From Kalmusia sp. IMI 367209 (taxonomy: Eukaryota > Ascomycota > Dothideomycetes > Pleosporales > Didymosphaeriaceae): 64,000 nucleotides of DNA. The stretch lies in assembly GCA_027946365.1 (NCBI GenBank), contig JAPEUQ010000004.1, forward strand, positions 1,550,001 through 1,614,000. The letters run 5' to 3'. The notes under the pieces were generated by a model. That model was not told the origin of the DNA and ran no database searches. It saw nothing but the letters and a program-made list of their open reading frames with translations. A program made the translations under genes and the position numbers. Each line of letters starts with the position of its first letter. Position 1 is the stretch's first letter. Shown piece after piece: positions 11,306 to 24,147 of the stretch.

Positions 11306-12842
11306 AGAACTTGATCTGATGTCCTTTTCAACGGTCGTCTTGCTCTTCATGTTTGTTTGATCTCATCTCAACGCTTTAATATTGAATTTTGGTTTGGACC
11401 AGCGTACTAGCGAGCAAGGTGTTCGGTATGTTTTTTAGGCGGACCGGGGCAGGACTTTGGGCCAAATTGTCTGGGTGGGGTTATCTGCATTTTTTTTGGC
11501 GCATCGGTTCACGCACTTGCGCTGGTCTTCGCAGCGCTGAGTATACTTACATATATATAATTCTCATCTTGAATATTTGTCCCTGCGAGTCTCACGCGAA
11601 TGCGGATCCAGAGTATGGATGAGCCTGTATATCGGCACTGTTGGCCAATCAATTATCTCTTAATCAACATATGCGAGAGAGTGATGCGAGTACGTTGTGC
11701 AAGCTTCCCAGACGATGGTCCGCTTGTTCTTGCTCGGTGCGACAGGCGGAGAGGCGACCGAACGTTCTTTGAGATCTATGCTATTCTAGTGAAGCAAAAT
11801 TCAACCAGTAACGCACTCTACAGAGTTGAAAGGAGGATTGGCCTAGAATTGCTGAAATTCGCAATCATCCTTTCTCAGTCCATGCCGCCATTCCACAGCT
11901 CCGAAGACCGTACTTCAAGCTGCGAGCGGCACAATAAATCACTGCAGGACTTAATGCTACCCCGACGAACGCAGCAAAATTTTGTCAGGGCTTCAAGACG
12001 CTTGCATCGTCCAGCATTGACAAGACCTAAGATTGTAAGTCTTCTGAATTCATGAACGTCACATCTTCTCACATATCATTAGCGCAACACATAATTCGAG
12101 TGATTTACCATGTCTTAGCCTTTCCACAGATATTTAGATTCAGAATCGATGTTAAAATGGGGTTAGATGTATGGGAGCTTTACATAATATTAAAGGGTTA
12201 TTTTCCCTCCCAGCTACCCCTTTTCACAGAGCTTGCTGATTTGGAAAGCTCATCACATTGTACTTCATATTTTTCATCTTTAATTCACCCCAAACCGCTC
12301 AAGCTCCACGGACTGCACCAACAGATCTAAATTTAGCCATCGTTCTCAATTAACTTCTTCATGACGAATATGAGGGACAAGGAAGCTCGAAATTCATATT
12401 TATATGATCGGCACGATTTATTTGTGTGCGCGGCGAGCTATCCATCGCCGATGTTGCTATGATCCATAAATAATCACGGTCCTAAGAAGGGTGTGTTACC
12501 CTGGGACGAGCCTTCCCCGCGCCAATAATTGTCAAACCACGACAGGGCTGGGTCTGCATAGTAAGGACACCCGGTGGAGCATCATGTCCCGTGTTACCTT
12601 GGGACTACATTTGCATCACCCACGGTTAACGAAATATGCATGCTTACGCTGTCCATTGTTCATCAGTACGCTATTACCCAGTACCACGTGCTCCTCCAGG
12701 ACCACAGTTACCTTCACCGATAACTTTCATGTCCCTGCATGAATCTCCGATTTGGTCTGCAGATGACCGATACTCCATGACACCCTGTGTGGCCCCAGGA
12801 TTTCTTTTCCATCAACCGAAAGAGGTGGTGGGATCTGCTGAT
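11306..12842. other. Gene-poor, fairly AT-rich spacer
   Basis: This 1.5 kb space between convergent genes contains no credible gene. The part from about 12050 to 12500 is noticeably AT-rich. I see no terminal repeats or transposase remnants. Confidence 0.5.
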
Positions 12843-13769
12843 CTAAGCCACGGTCGCCGGACCCCAGATGCTCTCCTTGATACTGCCCACCGGGTCGCAG
12901 AGTAGAGCGAAGATGTAGCTAGCGAGCTCTCGTGCAATACCTGGCTTGACGATAAAGATGAACGCCATGCTGAACAGGAGGGAGAGGAGAATGACCTTGA
13001 AAGCGGTGGCGGAGTCGTGCTGCTCTGCGCAGGCGCCATCCTTGCCGTTGCGCTTGCGGCTGCTTTTGTTGAGCTCGTTGTCGTTGTCCTCGGGAAGCGG
13101 TATCTTGCTGGGAGATAGCGGCAATTGAAGGGCTAGGGCGTTGCTATGTTTCGTGTTGTGCTTTGGAGTTACGGAGGAGGGCCCGGGCTCCCAGCGAGTG
13201 CGTCGGCGGCCGCGAGGAGTTGACGGCGTCATGTTGACAACGATACCTAGGCACGAAAGTGCTAATTAGTAGGCCCTTTGGAAAGACACAAGGGGAGACT
13301 TACCGCTGGAAGTGCTGGGAGCAGCCGTATGCTTATGGCAAGTCGTTCCACTAAGCATTAACTGCTTGATGTATGTCTCATCGTCGACTTCGTCATCCAT
13401 ATCCTTCATACCCTCACCGTCAACCTGCACGTAGCTCTCCTCCAAACCCTTCACCTTGCTCTTTCCGCTACTCTTCCTGCGCCGCTCATTGCGCAAAGAC
13501 TTGCTCTTCTCCTTGGCATCCGCACCGCTCCCTTTGCTTGACAACGTACCTTTGGTATTGTTTGGGCTAGAACCCGCAGCGGGTGCAGCTGCTGTAGCTG
13601 TGGAAGCAGCATTGATCGCCGCCGCCGTGGCCTTCTCCGCAGCCTCTTCCTCCGCGTCTTGTTTTACGAGGCGCGACATCATTTGGACCTTGGTGCCGCC
13701 GGTGTCGAGGCCGCGGCGTGAGAGCAGCGCGTCGAGCTCGGCGACCTTCATCTTGTTGTAGTTCGGCAT
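12843..13769 (-). CDS. SAP-domain protein with C-terminal transmembrane segment
   Basis: Two exons, 13769-13304 and 13246-12843, join across a 57-base intron (GTAAGT donor, CTACTAAT branch, TAG acceptor) to give 289 residues. Residues 3 to 37 form a SAP motif (YNKMKVAELDALLSRRGLDT), a helix-loop-helix that binds AT-rich DNA. An Ala/Ser-rich low-complexity stretch, a basic cluster (RNERRRKSSGKSKVK) and an acidic patch follow. A hydrophobic helix near residue 240 (FKVILLSLLFSMAFIFIV) looks like a membrane anchor. DNA-binding motif, nuclear-type basic cluster and anchor resemble the plan of inner nuclear membrane proteins such as Heh1/Src1, though similarity to that family is not shown. Exon 2 alone would look like an unrelated small membrane protein. 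Confidence 0.8.
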
Positions 13770-14216
13770 TGTGGCGACGTGGGTTGTGCTGTGTCGCGAG
13801 GTGGATTAGTAGGATTGAGTTCAGAGTGCGTGGATTAACGAAATTGGTGGCTTAATAGTATAAGAACGTGTCGATCGAAGGTGAAGGCGGTGCGCACGGA
13901 TAGGTCATGTGTTGTGGGCAACGACCGTTGCTCTGGTGCTAGAGTGAATGGCGCTAGGTGCCGGTGCGCGTCGTGTAGGCAATTTTGATGAGCAGTATCT
14001 AGGTAAATGAGATTGTAGGGAAACAAGATCGGTTCAATGCAATATGGAAGCGGAGACTGAGCAGTATTGGCTAACAGATAGAGATACCACAAGCGTAAAT
14101 TCATAGTCTGATACTTCGTTGACTCGTTAGTTGCACTGCTCAAAGTGCGTAGCTGGAGCAGTTGCATGGTAACTTCTCGAGAGGCAAGCCTAGAGAAATG
14201 CTACGTAGCTATCTCA
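13770..14216. other. Intergenic spacer
   Basis: This is the promoter region of the SAP gene and the downstream flank of the Myb-like gene. No RNA or protein gene is visible. Confidence 0.45.
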
Positions 14217-16840
14217 TTAGGGCAACACAGGTATCCTATTTATCCATATCGGCACCTCCCAGTCCTGTTCTTGAAATTTTTTTAGCGTCCGCAATCGAAT
14301 ATCCGCCGCTTGTGCCGTTATTTCAGGAACGCCGAACCGTCGCAAGGGGCCATTAGGGCGACAATATTCCTTGAATATCTCATGGAAGACGTAGGGACCT
14401 AGAAAAATTAGATCCTAGAAGGTAAAGTCAGAGAGGAACTAATTGACCTACCCGCAAATTGAGATAGACCCTCAATCAGGGCCGACATCTCCTCATCCGT
14501 CCAATCCTTATTGACGTCTAAAGAGTTCGTAAATGCTGGCGGAGAAAGGCGCTTCTTGAAAACGTCAACTCGCTCAAACGCAACCCCATTAGCGTCTCGC
14601 TCCTCTATACTTCCCGTCTTGGAGTCAAAGTAATCCTGTCGAAGGCCCAACGATCGACGCAGAACTAGATCAGGCTCTACTTGAAGCCGGCAGACATGCA
14701 GATCGATCCAACGATTCATTCTCTTGATCCTGAGAGCTTCGTCATCACGCTCTTGTCTCTCAGCCTCAACGTTCTCCCGAATCTTTCGGCTGGCCTCCTC
14801 ATGCGCAAGTTTCTTCTGTACTGCTTCTTTGAGTCGACTTGAAATAGCACGGTAAGCGTCATCTACCCGTCGAAGTGGGACAATGACTTGAGTTTCGACG
14901 TCTTTCACAAGCCGATCATGCTTATATCGGGCAGGAAGCTTCACTTTCCATGATGTAATTTGATCTTTAAACGAAACAACACCTTGAACAAACGGAGCAA
15001 TGACTTTCATTGCATCTAACGAAGATTCGACGTCGCGATATTGTTCCTCGAGCCAATCGTACAGCGTTTTCAGGTAGCGTACAACAACTCTAAACAAATA
15101 GGCGTATGCGTCAAGCTTGAGCTGTTTGAGGTATTCTTCGCCGCTGCCGGCTCCGTATCTTGACAGCAGGCGTATTATCTTGTTGGTGGCTTTACAAACT
15201 TTCTCCAATGATATATTGGTGTGCATGATGAGTCTACGACCTGCTTGGCATGCTTGAGCGATGGTCGCTGCGTCGTCAGACTGACAATTTCCACCTCGCC
15301 TTTCGCCATTAAGGAAGTTGAAAATTTTATCTATGTCGGAAAGTCGCGCATCGTCAAGCTGCTCAATCGCGTGTGCGTCTTCATCATTATCATGATCCTC
15401 AATAACAGATGCGTCCTCGGCAGTGTTATAGTCTTCCATCGTAGGTTGACGCTCGTTTCGTTCGAAAGAGAGTTGGAGTTTGTTTATATTCATGGCGTCG
15501 TTGCACAAATCGCCTGCTCCACCGTCTTGATCAAAGCTTTGCTCTGGCTGCTCAATCGCATCTGGCTTTTTATGGGCAATTTTGCTGGAAGGTGATTTTC
15601 GGCTTTGCGCACCCTTAGAGGGTACCAATTTGGAGGGTAGTGTAGGAGCGGGGCGTTCATTTCTTATCTTTGAACGTGTTTGCCGGGGAGAAGTAGAGGT
15701 TTCATAAGCATCATTCTCCTGATTAGATGTAGTTGTTTGACGCTCCGGCTTCTTCGATGCTCTCTCTCTCTTACCTTTACGAGGCTGAGGCTGCTTCGAT
15801 ACCTCATGTGCAGATTCGGGTTCGTGTTCGTGTTCTTGTCCTTGTTCATGCTCCTGTTCCCTTCGCGTTTGTAAATCCTCTCTATGAGACCGTCCTGTAT
15901 GAGGCTCTTGTTCCTGGTACTTTTGTAGTTCATGCGTCTGATCCGTTACGTTCACTTCAACTTCCTCTTCATCATTCCATTGGTGATCAGCTCTGCTGAA
16001 TCCTTCGTGATCAATACCCGGGCTTCGCAAGGTAGACGACGCTTCATCCACGAGAAGAGAAGACGCTCGCTCGAGATACCTTGCTCTGGCTCTTGTATTT
16101 CGTTTCGAAGGCTCTCGCATGGGAATGACTACTTGAGGGTGCGTACGTTCGAGCCATGGTGACCGGCTTGGGCTTTTAGCTGTGACTGCACTCGCTATTG
16201 CCTCTCCTTCTACATCAGCTTCTTCTATCCTGATGGACTTCAATGGTCTTCGTCCACCACGTTGTTTGTTGGGCACTTTACGCTTCAGTCTGTTAGTTTC
16301 GGTTGTGCCCACTTCTTCCAGATCATGTTGATTCTTGATAAGCGCAAGCGCAGGGGAAGGTACCGACGTTGATTCGTTGACCGTTCCATTGAAAGCTGAT
16401 ACATCGACAGGTGATTGCGGCTCCTCCCCGTTTTGCGACACAGTATGCTGCACGCGCTTCCTTGTCTTCTTGGGCGGTTTGACTGGCATTTTTTCGGGCG
16501 AGGATGGCTGGAAGTCGAAGGGATCTCCCCTTGGTGCAAGATTCTGGCGCGGCTGTCTCGCTATATCCTCGCGCAAGAAGCTCACTGGCTTCAGCTTACC
16601 AGCGCCGCCTTTCCGTGCCATACCTGCCGGGCTACTCCGAGGAGGCGTGTACGAGATTCGTGATGTGGAAGACGAGAGGAGTGGAAGATCAACGGTGCGT
16701 CGACGGTCAGCGCGAGCTGCGTTCAGGAGGAGTGTGTTTTGAACCGCCGAATCAACGCGGGACTGCTGGGCTTTCTTCGCGGATGCCTGAAATTCGGCGA
16801 AGAGCTGCTGCTCAGCCGATTCGTCATCTGAGCTCGCCAT
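14217..16840 (-). CDS. Large nuclear protein with C-terminal Myb/SANT-like segment
   Basis: Exon 1 is 16840-14452 and exon 2 is 14398-14217, separated by a 53-base intron with a GTAGGT donor and TAG acceptor; the protein has 856 residues. The first 450 residues are disordered, with basic, Ser/Pro and Glu/Gln/His-rich stretches including clusters such as PPKKTRKRVQ that could be nuclear signals. A conserved-looking helical region covers about residues 520 to 740. The segment NKDWTDEEMSALIEGLSQF begins a Myb/SANT-like fold completed by exon 2 (PYVFHEIFKEYCRPNGPLRR). This suggests DNA or chromatin binding. I cannot name a yeast orthologue. The gene lies head to head with the PTPA gene with only about 360 bases between starts. 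Confidence 0.75.
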
Positions 16841-17201
16841 GCTGGCTGTTGTTGCATCCGGAAGCGTGGTGGTTCCGGTGGTGGAAGGGACGAGTGCGCC
16901 GTCTGTCTTGGATGCGGTCGAGTTGGCGACAGACTGCAGGTCTGTTAGCCGCCGAAGCTATGCGTTGCACATTACAGGTGGGAACCTACCTATGCGCTTC
17001 CTTCAAGTCATGGCGGGATATGTTTCATACCGACTGGATGCGGTGCGAATGCGTAGCCAACATGTGTGGAGTGAACATGCGGGGTTGGTGAATTAATTCG
17101 GGAGGTTGGCGCGCGCTCAAGAACCCACCCAACGCGCTGTCACGAGCCCAGACGCAACCACAGAGCCAAGACGTCCACTGCACCACCTCCTAACACCCAA
17201 C
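16841..17201. promoter_or_regulatory. Shared divergent promoter region
   Basis: The 361 bases separate the start codons of the Myb-like gene and the PTPA gene, which point away from each other. Both promoters must lie here. I did not find a convincing TATA box. Confidence 0.5.
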
Positions 17202-18768
17202 ATGCATAGCACCACCATAACTACACCCCTGCCCCTTCGCACTTTGGTGGTACTGGATCGAAATGCGAGCCACACATTCAAGGTGCCTGTCAAGCGCATC
17301 AACGATGGGGACGACGTGACCTTCTTTCTCGCCAGCAAGGCATATGCCGACATCATGACATTTATCTTCCAGCTCAACGTGGCCATGATTCCACGTAAAA
17401 TCGAGGGAGACGGGGCTGCTTCGAGGAATATCAAAGAGTGGACGCTGCGGAACTCCGATGTATCTTTTCCAACTGTTGTTCAAGATCTCGCCAAGCTTCT
17501 AGACGCGCTGGGAAGTATCGTCGACGAAGCTCCTCCAGATCCAGGCCCGCGCAGGTTCGGAAATATCAGCTTTCGAAAGTGGTACGACATAGTCAAAGAG
17601 CGGATTTCAAACTTGCTAGATCAATATCTGCCCCCAATCGTGTTTTCCTGGAATACCGAGTCGGACATCAAGGCTAAGGCAGAGCTCGAGGCATATCTCA
17701 TGGGGAGCTTCGGCAGCTCGCAGAGACTGGACTATGGAACGGGTCATGAATTGAGCTTTCTAGCTTTTTTGGGATGCCTGTGGAAGCTAGGAGCATTCCC
17801 CAAAAGTAACGATGGGGCACAAGAGCGAGCCATAGTGCTGGGCGTCATTGAACCGTAAGTTTCTTTTAGCATCTAGAAATAACCGACTGATGTCCACAGA
17901 TATCTCCAACTCATCCGACGTTTAATCTTAACTTATACCCTCGAGCCTGCAGGGTCTCACGGGGTCTGGGGTTTAGACGACCACTCGTTCATTTCGTACA
18001 TCTTCGGCTCAGCACAATTTTCGCCACCAATATCGACGTCCTCTGAGATCGCGACAGAAGGGTCTTTGCCAAACGCACCCAATCCCGGGGACGTCGCAAA
18101 AGCGAATGCTGTCGAACGAGAACGCAGCCGCAATATGTATTTTAGCGCTATTGGATTCATCTACGATGTTAAGAAGGGACCGTTCTGGGAACACAGCCCC
18201 ATTCTGTTTGACGTATCCGGCGTCAAGGCGGGTTGGGCTAAGATTAATAAGGTATGCTTGTTCCCACCGTGGCATGAAGTACTAATTGGGGTGGCAGGGT
18301 ATGCTAAAGATGTACAATGCGGAAGTGCTATCCAAATTTCCAGTCGTGCAGCACTTCCCCTTTGGGTCATTGTTTGCATGGGAGAGGGATCCCACTGCCC
18401 AGGAGATCCAGGCCAGCGTGCACACAACCAGTCAGCCAAAGTCGACTGCACCCTCGGCAAGACCACAACCAGCGCTGCGAGATCCCCTCGCTGAGCCCGG
18501 CGCGCAAACGAGTAGACCGCCCATGAGCGGAACCACAGCGCCGTGGGCTTCCTCGCGTATCCCCATGCGAGCACAAGGCCCTTCTGTCCCTGCTGGCCCG
18601 AACCAGCCGACAAGAGCACCGTGGGCTTCCGCTACGCCATTACCACCACCAGGGGGCACGACGACTGCGCCATGGGCTCAGCCGGGAGCAGCCGCTTCAT
18701 CGACCACGACGCGGGGTACAGTCCCGGGTGTTCGGGCTCCTTGGGCGGACAAGAAGCCTTCGAGCTAG
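17202..18768 (+). CDS. rrd1: Serine/threonine phosphatase 2A activator (PTPA/Rrd family peptidyl-prolyl isomerase)
   Basis: Three exons, 17202-17854, 17900-18251 and 18298-18768, give 491 residues. The introns are 45 and 46 bases with GTAAGT and GTATGC donors. PTPA proteins are ATP-dependent activators of PP2A catalytic subunits and have prolyl isomerase activity. The family signatures are visible: [20 protein letters not shown] near the N-terminus, [20 protein letters not shown] in the middle, and [20 protein letters not shown] after the last intron. The tail of about 130 residues is Pro/Ala/Thr rich and contains four APWA motifs. Such a tail is typical of the Rrd1 rather than the shorter Rrd2 branch, so the symbol is likely but not certain. 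Confidence 0.92.
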
Positions 18769-19622
18769 CCTCCAGGAGGCGGCGGTTTGATCACGACGAT
18801 ATGCTGACGACTAATGAGGGACGGGTGCATGAGGCGGTGTATCGGAGCATCGAATGGTCAGCAGCCGTCAATCTACTTAGCGGCTGACGGCATTGCAAAT
18901 ACAAAGCGGTTCTGTAGATCGACGGATGCATGTCATGAATATATTGGTAGCGGTTGCGTATCCTGTGCATCGGAGATGGCAACGAGGCAGTGCTCGAGGT
19001 TATCATGCCAGCGCAAATGAGCGGACTAGTGCGGCATGGGGGCAAGGTGAAACACAAGTCTCGAACGGGGCTGCATTTGCACGCACAGGCCGCTATTTTT
19101 GGGGAGATAGCACACTGCACCGTGCTTTTGGCGTGCATGTCTGTGGGGTGTGAGCGCTTGGCAGTGATTGGCCAGATCCTCGCAACTTGCAGCTAGCGGA
19201 CACAGCTACCTCGAGGCCCCTTCTCACCTCACGCACTTTAACTACACCCACGCTCCTTCTTCCTCCTGCATCCTCTGTCCTTTATTGCGTGCTCTCTCCG
19301 TCTCCCACTGCAAGCAGCCACCTTTGGTCAATCGAGAAGAGCTTACTGCTGAGCTTCGTCGCAAACATGCCTGGCGTTCGTGAGTACAGTCTAGCTTCAC
19401 CGCAGCAACCTCACTTCACTTCACTTCACCACTAGCTGTCCCCCGCAATGACCATGTTCTCCTCACATGGCTCTTCCCCGCGGTCCCCTCGCGTGCCTTC
19501 TGCTTTCCTCACATCCCCTCTCTGATCCTTCTGTCTGCAAACATCCCTTCCCGTCCCCACCCCATCCTCCAACCGCAATCGCAGTCCATCCACGCAATTG
19601 ATCCAGGGCATCTCTATCTAAC
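18769..19622. other. Intergenic region with probable 5' leader intron
   Basis: No complete gene is visible. Around 19230-19340 the coding strand is C/T rich, as in promoters of highly expressed fungal genes. A short ATG CCT GGC GTT C followed by GTGAGT at 19367-19385 could be a leader exon or an upstream open frame of the next gene, but I could not join it in frame. Confidence 0.4.
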
Positions 19623-20604
19623 ATGTCTCCTCGAAACAAAGCCCCCGACGCGATCGACAAGGCCAAGACGGTTTTCAAGAACCTCTTCGGCAGAAAGAAG
19701 AAGGCGAAGGACCAGGCGGCCACGCCCACCGCTGCTGCCGACGCGTCTGCCTCCACTACGAAGCCCACCGAGACGGCGCCTGCTCAGCCTGCCCCGGCTA
19801 CGGCTCCCGAGCCCGCGAAGACTGAAACTACTCCGGCAACGGGTAGTGCGCCGCCTGCCCCGGCTGTAGCACCCGCCCAGAGTGACGACAAGAAGGCAGA
19901 GCAGGCTGCTCTTACTGAGGTGAAGAAGGCGACTGAGTGTAGGTCCTTTTCCAATTATACTTCAGACAGCAGCTTCTACGGACACAACGATTGCGACGAT
20001 GGATCAAGACGAAGGCACAAGGTCGGGACGGACTCCAAACCCGCTCCGGTTCTTGGAGAGGATTAATACTTCAATCCATTCCCAGACCCGGCGGACCACT
20101 TGGATGCTCCGACTCCCAATACCGCCTTCACGATCTTTACGACTGCACGGCCGCCTCTACGATCCCAGCTTCACGACCTTTCCTTTCCATGATACCCTTC
20201 CAGCACCCACTCGCTCATGGACGACTTTTCTTTTTCTTTGTTACTCATAGACTGACGTGTTTGTTGCTTCAGCTCCCGAACCCGCTGGCGCTACTGCTCC
20301 AGTGCCGCCAACTGCCACTGCTGCTCAGCAGCCCGCTGCTCCGGCTGCGTCCGAAGCAAAGCCAACCGAGGCTAAGGCAACTGATGCTGCTGCGCCCGCG
20401 CCCGCCGCCCAGGAAGAACCACCTGCGGTTCCCGCGACTAAGCCAGCCCCTGGCATGAGCGCTACGAGCGGTCCATTGAGCGACGAGCCTGACTTCGGCG
20501 CTGAAGAGGAGGCGGCTGCCGCTGCCGCTGCCCCTGCTGCCGCTGCCGCTCCCGCTGCTGAAGCTACTCCTGCGGCGGAGGCTACCTCTGCTGAGAAGAA
20601 ATAG
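19623..20604 (+). CDS. Small Ala/Pro-rich low-complexity protein
   Basis: Two exons, 19623-19938 and 20273-20604, encode 215 residues, with a 334-base intron that is long for this genome (GTAGGT donor, CAG acceptor). The N-terminus has an amphipathic basic patch (KTVFKNLFGRKKKAKDQ). The remainder is almost entirely Ala, Pro, Thr and Glu, ending with alanine runs and SAEKK. There is no signal peptide and no globular domain. The strong C/T-rich promoter and abundant GCC/GCT codons suggest high expression. Comparable Ala/Pro-rich proteins occur in fungal genomes without a known role. Because composition is so biased, the exact exon borders deserve less trust than those of other genes here. Confidence 0.6.
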
Positions 20605-21271
20605 ATTCAGGATGATCTTGTGATCATACTCATGCGAATGTACCTGGACCAAGAGCGTCAAAGCAACATGGCCAACATTCAGCTGCTTCGGTCTCTGGTG
20701 GCAGAGCAATGAGTCGATCGTTGGAAGGTGGATTCTTCCTGCGTTTGTTTTGCATATTAACGATGCGCAACGGAACTCCGTTGCAGTTGAGTTCTCTTTC
20801 CCATAATTCTATACCCCAGAGCTGCTGTTAGCGAGCGACTAGTTATTTGTTTGATGGATGGTGTATACGGAGTCGGAAATCAAGAGCAGTATCCTCGCAC
20901 TCGCTTGTGTGTTCCTCTGTGTTCTTCTGTGTTTCTCTGTGAATGTCTTGAAATGTGAAGAGTTAAACTGCAGACAAGCAGACTCGCTTGACAGGGACTA
21001 GTGCGGGGCAGAACCACGTCAACGACTGTGCTGAAGTGTGCGTGGACCCGCGAATAGCTGCCCCACCATATTGACCTCACGACCTCGACAGCGCTGCGAC
21101 GCTGAAAGATACATTGTCGAGCTCGCCTGCTGCGCGTATATTTCGCGTACTTGCCGCCTTTTGTTTCCTTCTCGCGCCGGCCTACGCTTCCAAACATACC
21201 AGCTCACCCTTCAGGTCGCACTAGAACGCGCTTTCGAGCACGTCAACGTCCATCCCACACCGTCGCCCGCA
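20605..21271. other. Intergenic spacer, promoter of HBS1
   Basis: No gene is seen. The open frame of the HBS1 exon continues upstream to 21038 without an in-frame ATG better than the one at 21272. Confidence 0.5.
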
Positions 21272-23978
21272 ATGCCTCCTAAATCGGGGAACCTGCGTGC
21301 GAAGAACATCGGCTACGACGATGACGATCTATACAGCGATGAAGAGGTATACTCAGAAGAGGAGGCGGGGGATGGCATGACCGACGCGGACAGAGAGCAA
21401 ATGGCGATAGGCACTGCTAAGGTCAAGGAGGCTTTGGGATCAAGCTACAAGGTCACAGATGCACAGATACAGGACGCGCTTTGGAATTACTACTACGACG
21501 TCGGCAAATCCGTGTCCTATTTGAAGAGTACACGCAAAGCCTGCTCTGCTGTCAAAGTTTTGACTGACTTTGTCCCAGACAAATACGCACCGAAACCGCA
21601 GGCGCCACCAAAGGCAAAGGCTGTTTCGCGATTTGATCAGGCCGCAGGCGCTGCCGACGCTAGGACACCCACAATTACTGGTAAGCACACATTGATCTGC
21701 CCTCCAGAGTCAGCCATCCGCACTGCGTCGGGCTTGGGTCCAGGGAGTGAGATATACGGTATTGCTACACACTCCGTCACAACTCATGGCACTCTGTCCC
21801 CCGACTACATTTCTGCGCGTACACGGAACTTTTTCTGGGATACCCCCTGGGGAAACATACCCCACAAGAGGCTGTCTACAATCACCATGCAATCTACTCG
21901 CTGCAAGGGCGGTCTACTCGGTGGCTCGTCCAAGCTGGCAGCACTGGCAGCCAAGCGCAAACAGAAGCAGCAGCAAGAAGAAGCGGCGGCGGCGGCGAAG
22001 TCTACGGGTAACCCTGATGGCGAAACCGCAGACAAAGCTGTAGCGCTTCTCGACAGGCTTAATATCAAAGATAAGTCGTCATCTACTACGTCGCTTCGCG
22101 GTGGTGATGATGCCCCGAGATTTCGATACCCTAGAAAGCGATCTCCATCGCCTCCCCCCACTCAGCCTGAAGAGTCCAAGGAGGATGAGCCCGTTCCAGA
22201 GCCTGAGAGACTTGGGATTCAGTTCCCAAACCTACGCGCAAAGCAGCCATCCATGTTTGGTGCTATTCTGTGTGGTTCTCCACCCGATGAGCCAGAACGC
22301 CAGCTCGTGGGAAACGTGTTGAGTAGCTTCCCGCTACCCTACGCAAACGCCAAAGAATTTAGGGACGGCGATCTTTTCTCTAAGCCGAGCCCTGATGATT
22401 TGGTCCGACAAGCCCAGGCGCGAAGCGCGGGTGCGGGACGCGGTTGACTCTCGAAAATTTGCGATTGAATCTAAGGCTAAACAGGAACACCTAAGGCGAA
22501 AGCAAAGCCTAACTCGGGTGATAAATTGGCGGAGTCAGTAGAGAAACTAGTAGTAGCAGAGACAAAAGTGAAGAGCAAGAACCTTAACGTTGTCGAAGAA
22601 TTTAGAAAAAGTGGCATGAAAAGGGTGGCCAACTTCGTTGTCATTGGTACGTAAAACACTTTGAGTCGTGCCAAGAGACGTAATACTAAGGCCATCTTTT
22701 CAACAGGTCACGTCGATCATGGCAAGAGCACACTCATGGGCCGACTACTATATGATCTCAAGGTTGTCGACGAGCGCTCCGTCGACAAGCTCCGTAAGGA
22801 GGCGGAGACCATGGGCAAATCGTCTTTCGCCCTCGCTTGGGTTATGGATCAGACGAGCGAAGAACGCAGCCGAGGTGTGACCGTAGATATTGCTAAAGAA
22901 CACTTTGAGACGGAGAAGACAAGCTTCACAATACTCGACGCACCAGGACACAGGGATTTTGTTCCAAATATGATTGCCGGTGTCTCACAAGCGGACTTCG
23001 CCATTCTGGTCATCGACGCTCAGGAGAACAGCTTTCAGTCTGGGCTCAAAGGGCAAACCAAGGAGCATGCACTCATCGTGCGGAGTATGGGCGTGAGTTA
23101 CTATACTATACACCATACATATGATACTAATGATCATGTAGGTCCAACGTCTAATCGTTGCTGTCAATAAGATGGACACCGTATCATGGAGCAAAGATAG
23201 ATTCGACAAGGTTCGACAAGGTATGACGGCGTTCTTCGAATCTGCATCTTTCGCACTCAAAAACATCACTTTCGTACCCTGCGCAGGCCTAACAGGCGAC
23301 AACGTTACAAAACGTGTCGACAATACTCAAGCAGATTGGTACACAGGACCTACGTTGATAGAAGCCCTTGATTCCTCCGAACCGAAGCAGCGAGATGTTG
23401 AGAGGCCGCTGCGCCTCACTATCAACGACATTTTCCGAGGGAGCGTCCAAAATCCACTCAGCATCACCGGACAGATAGAAGCAGGCTCACTACAAGTCGG
23501 CGACACCGTTTTGGCTCTCCCGTCAAAAGAAAAGGCAACAATCAAAGGAATTGAAATCAATCAGGAGCCAGTAGATTGGGCGGTCGCAGGACAGATACCT
23601 ACGTTGCATCTCGTCGATATCGACCCTATCCACCTCCGGCTTGGAGATGTCGTCTGCGATCCGAAAGAATCAGTTAGACTTGTCAAGTCGTTCACTTGCA
23701 AGCTGCTAGCTTTTGAACATATTCTCCCACAATACGTCGACGTGTTCAGGGGAAGACAGCAGGCGGTGGGGCTGATTACCAAATTATCAGCGACACTGAA
23801 CAAGACAACGGGAGAGGTAATCAAGAGGAGACCACGCATCTTGAAGCCGCAGGATGTGGCTAGGGTGACAGTCGAGTTGGCGGACAGCAAGGAGTTGCCT
23901 CTAGAAGTAGGGACGCGCATTGTCTTAAGAGAGCGCGGAAAAACGGTTGCCGCAGGACTACTAGAGTCTTATATTTAA
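21272..23978 (+). CDS. hbs1: Ribosome-rescue GTPase HBS1 (eEF1A/eRF3-like)
   Basis: Four exons, 21272-22430, 22485-22646, 22707-23092 and 23142-23978, give up to 847 residues. HBS1 works with Dom34/Pelota to release stalled ribosomes in no-go and non-stop mRNA decay. Residues 1 to 110 hold the acidic start and HBS1 N-terminal helical domain (YKVTDAQIQDALWNYYYDVG). The GTPase begins near residue 440 with GHVDHGKS (G1), then DAPGH (G3) and NKMD (G4), and is followed by two beta-barrel domains ending at LLESYI. All three introns have clear donors; the third has a perfect TACTAAT branch. The stretch 21681-21907 looks unlike the family, starts with GTAAGC and stays open, so it may be a frame-preserving intron. 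Confidence 0.93.
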
Positions 23979-24147
23979 ATCATGTCGTCAAGGGACGTGT
24001 CACTCCAAGATGAGCAATACATAAAGTCAAAAGTTCTCATACGTTACCTAACCATGCTGCTTTCATGCTTGACCGTTTATATTGTTCAATGGCACTGAAT
24101 CCTCTAGAATGTACGCCATCACATTCAAAAAGCAATGCATGTCAGTA

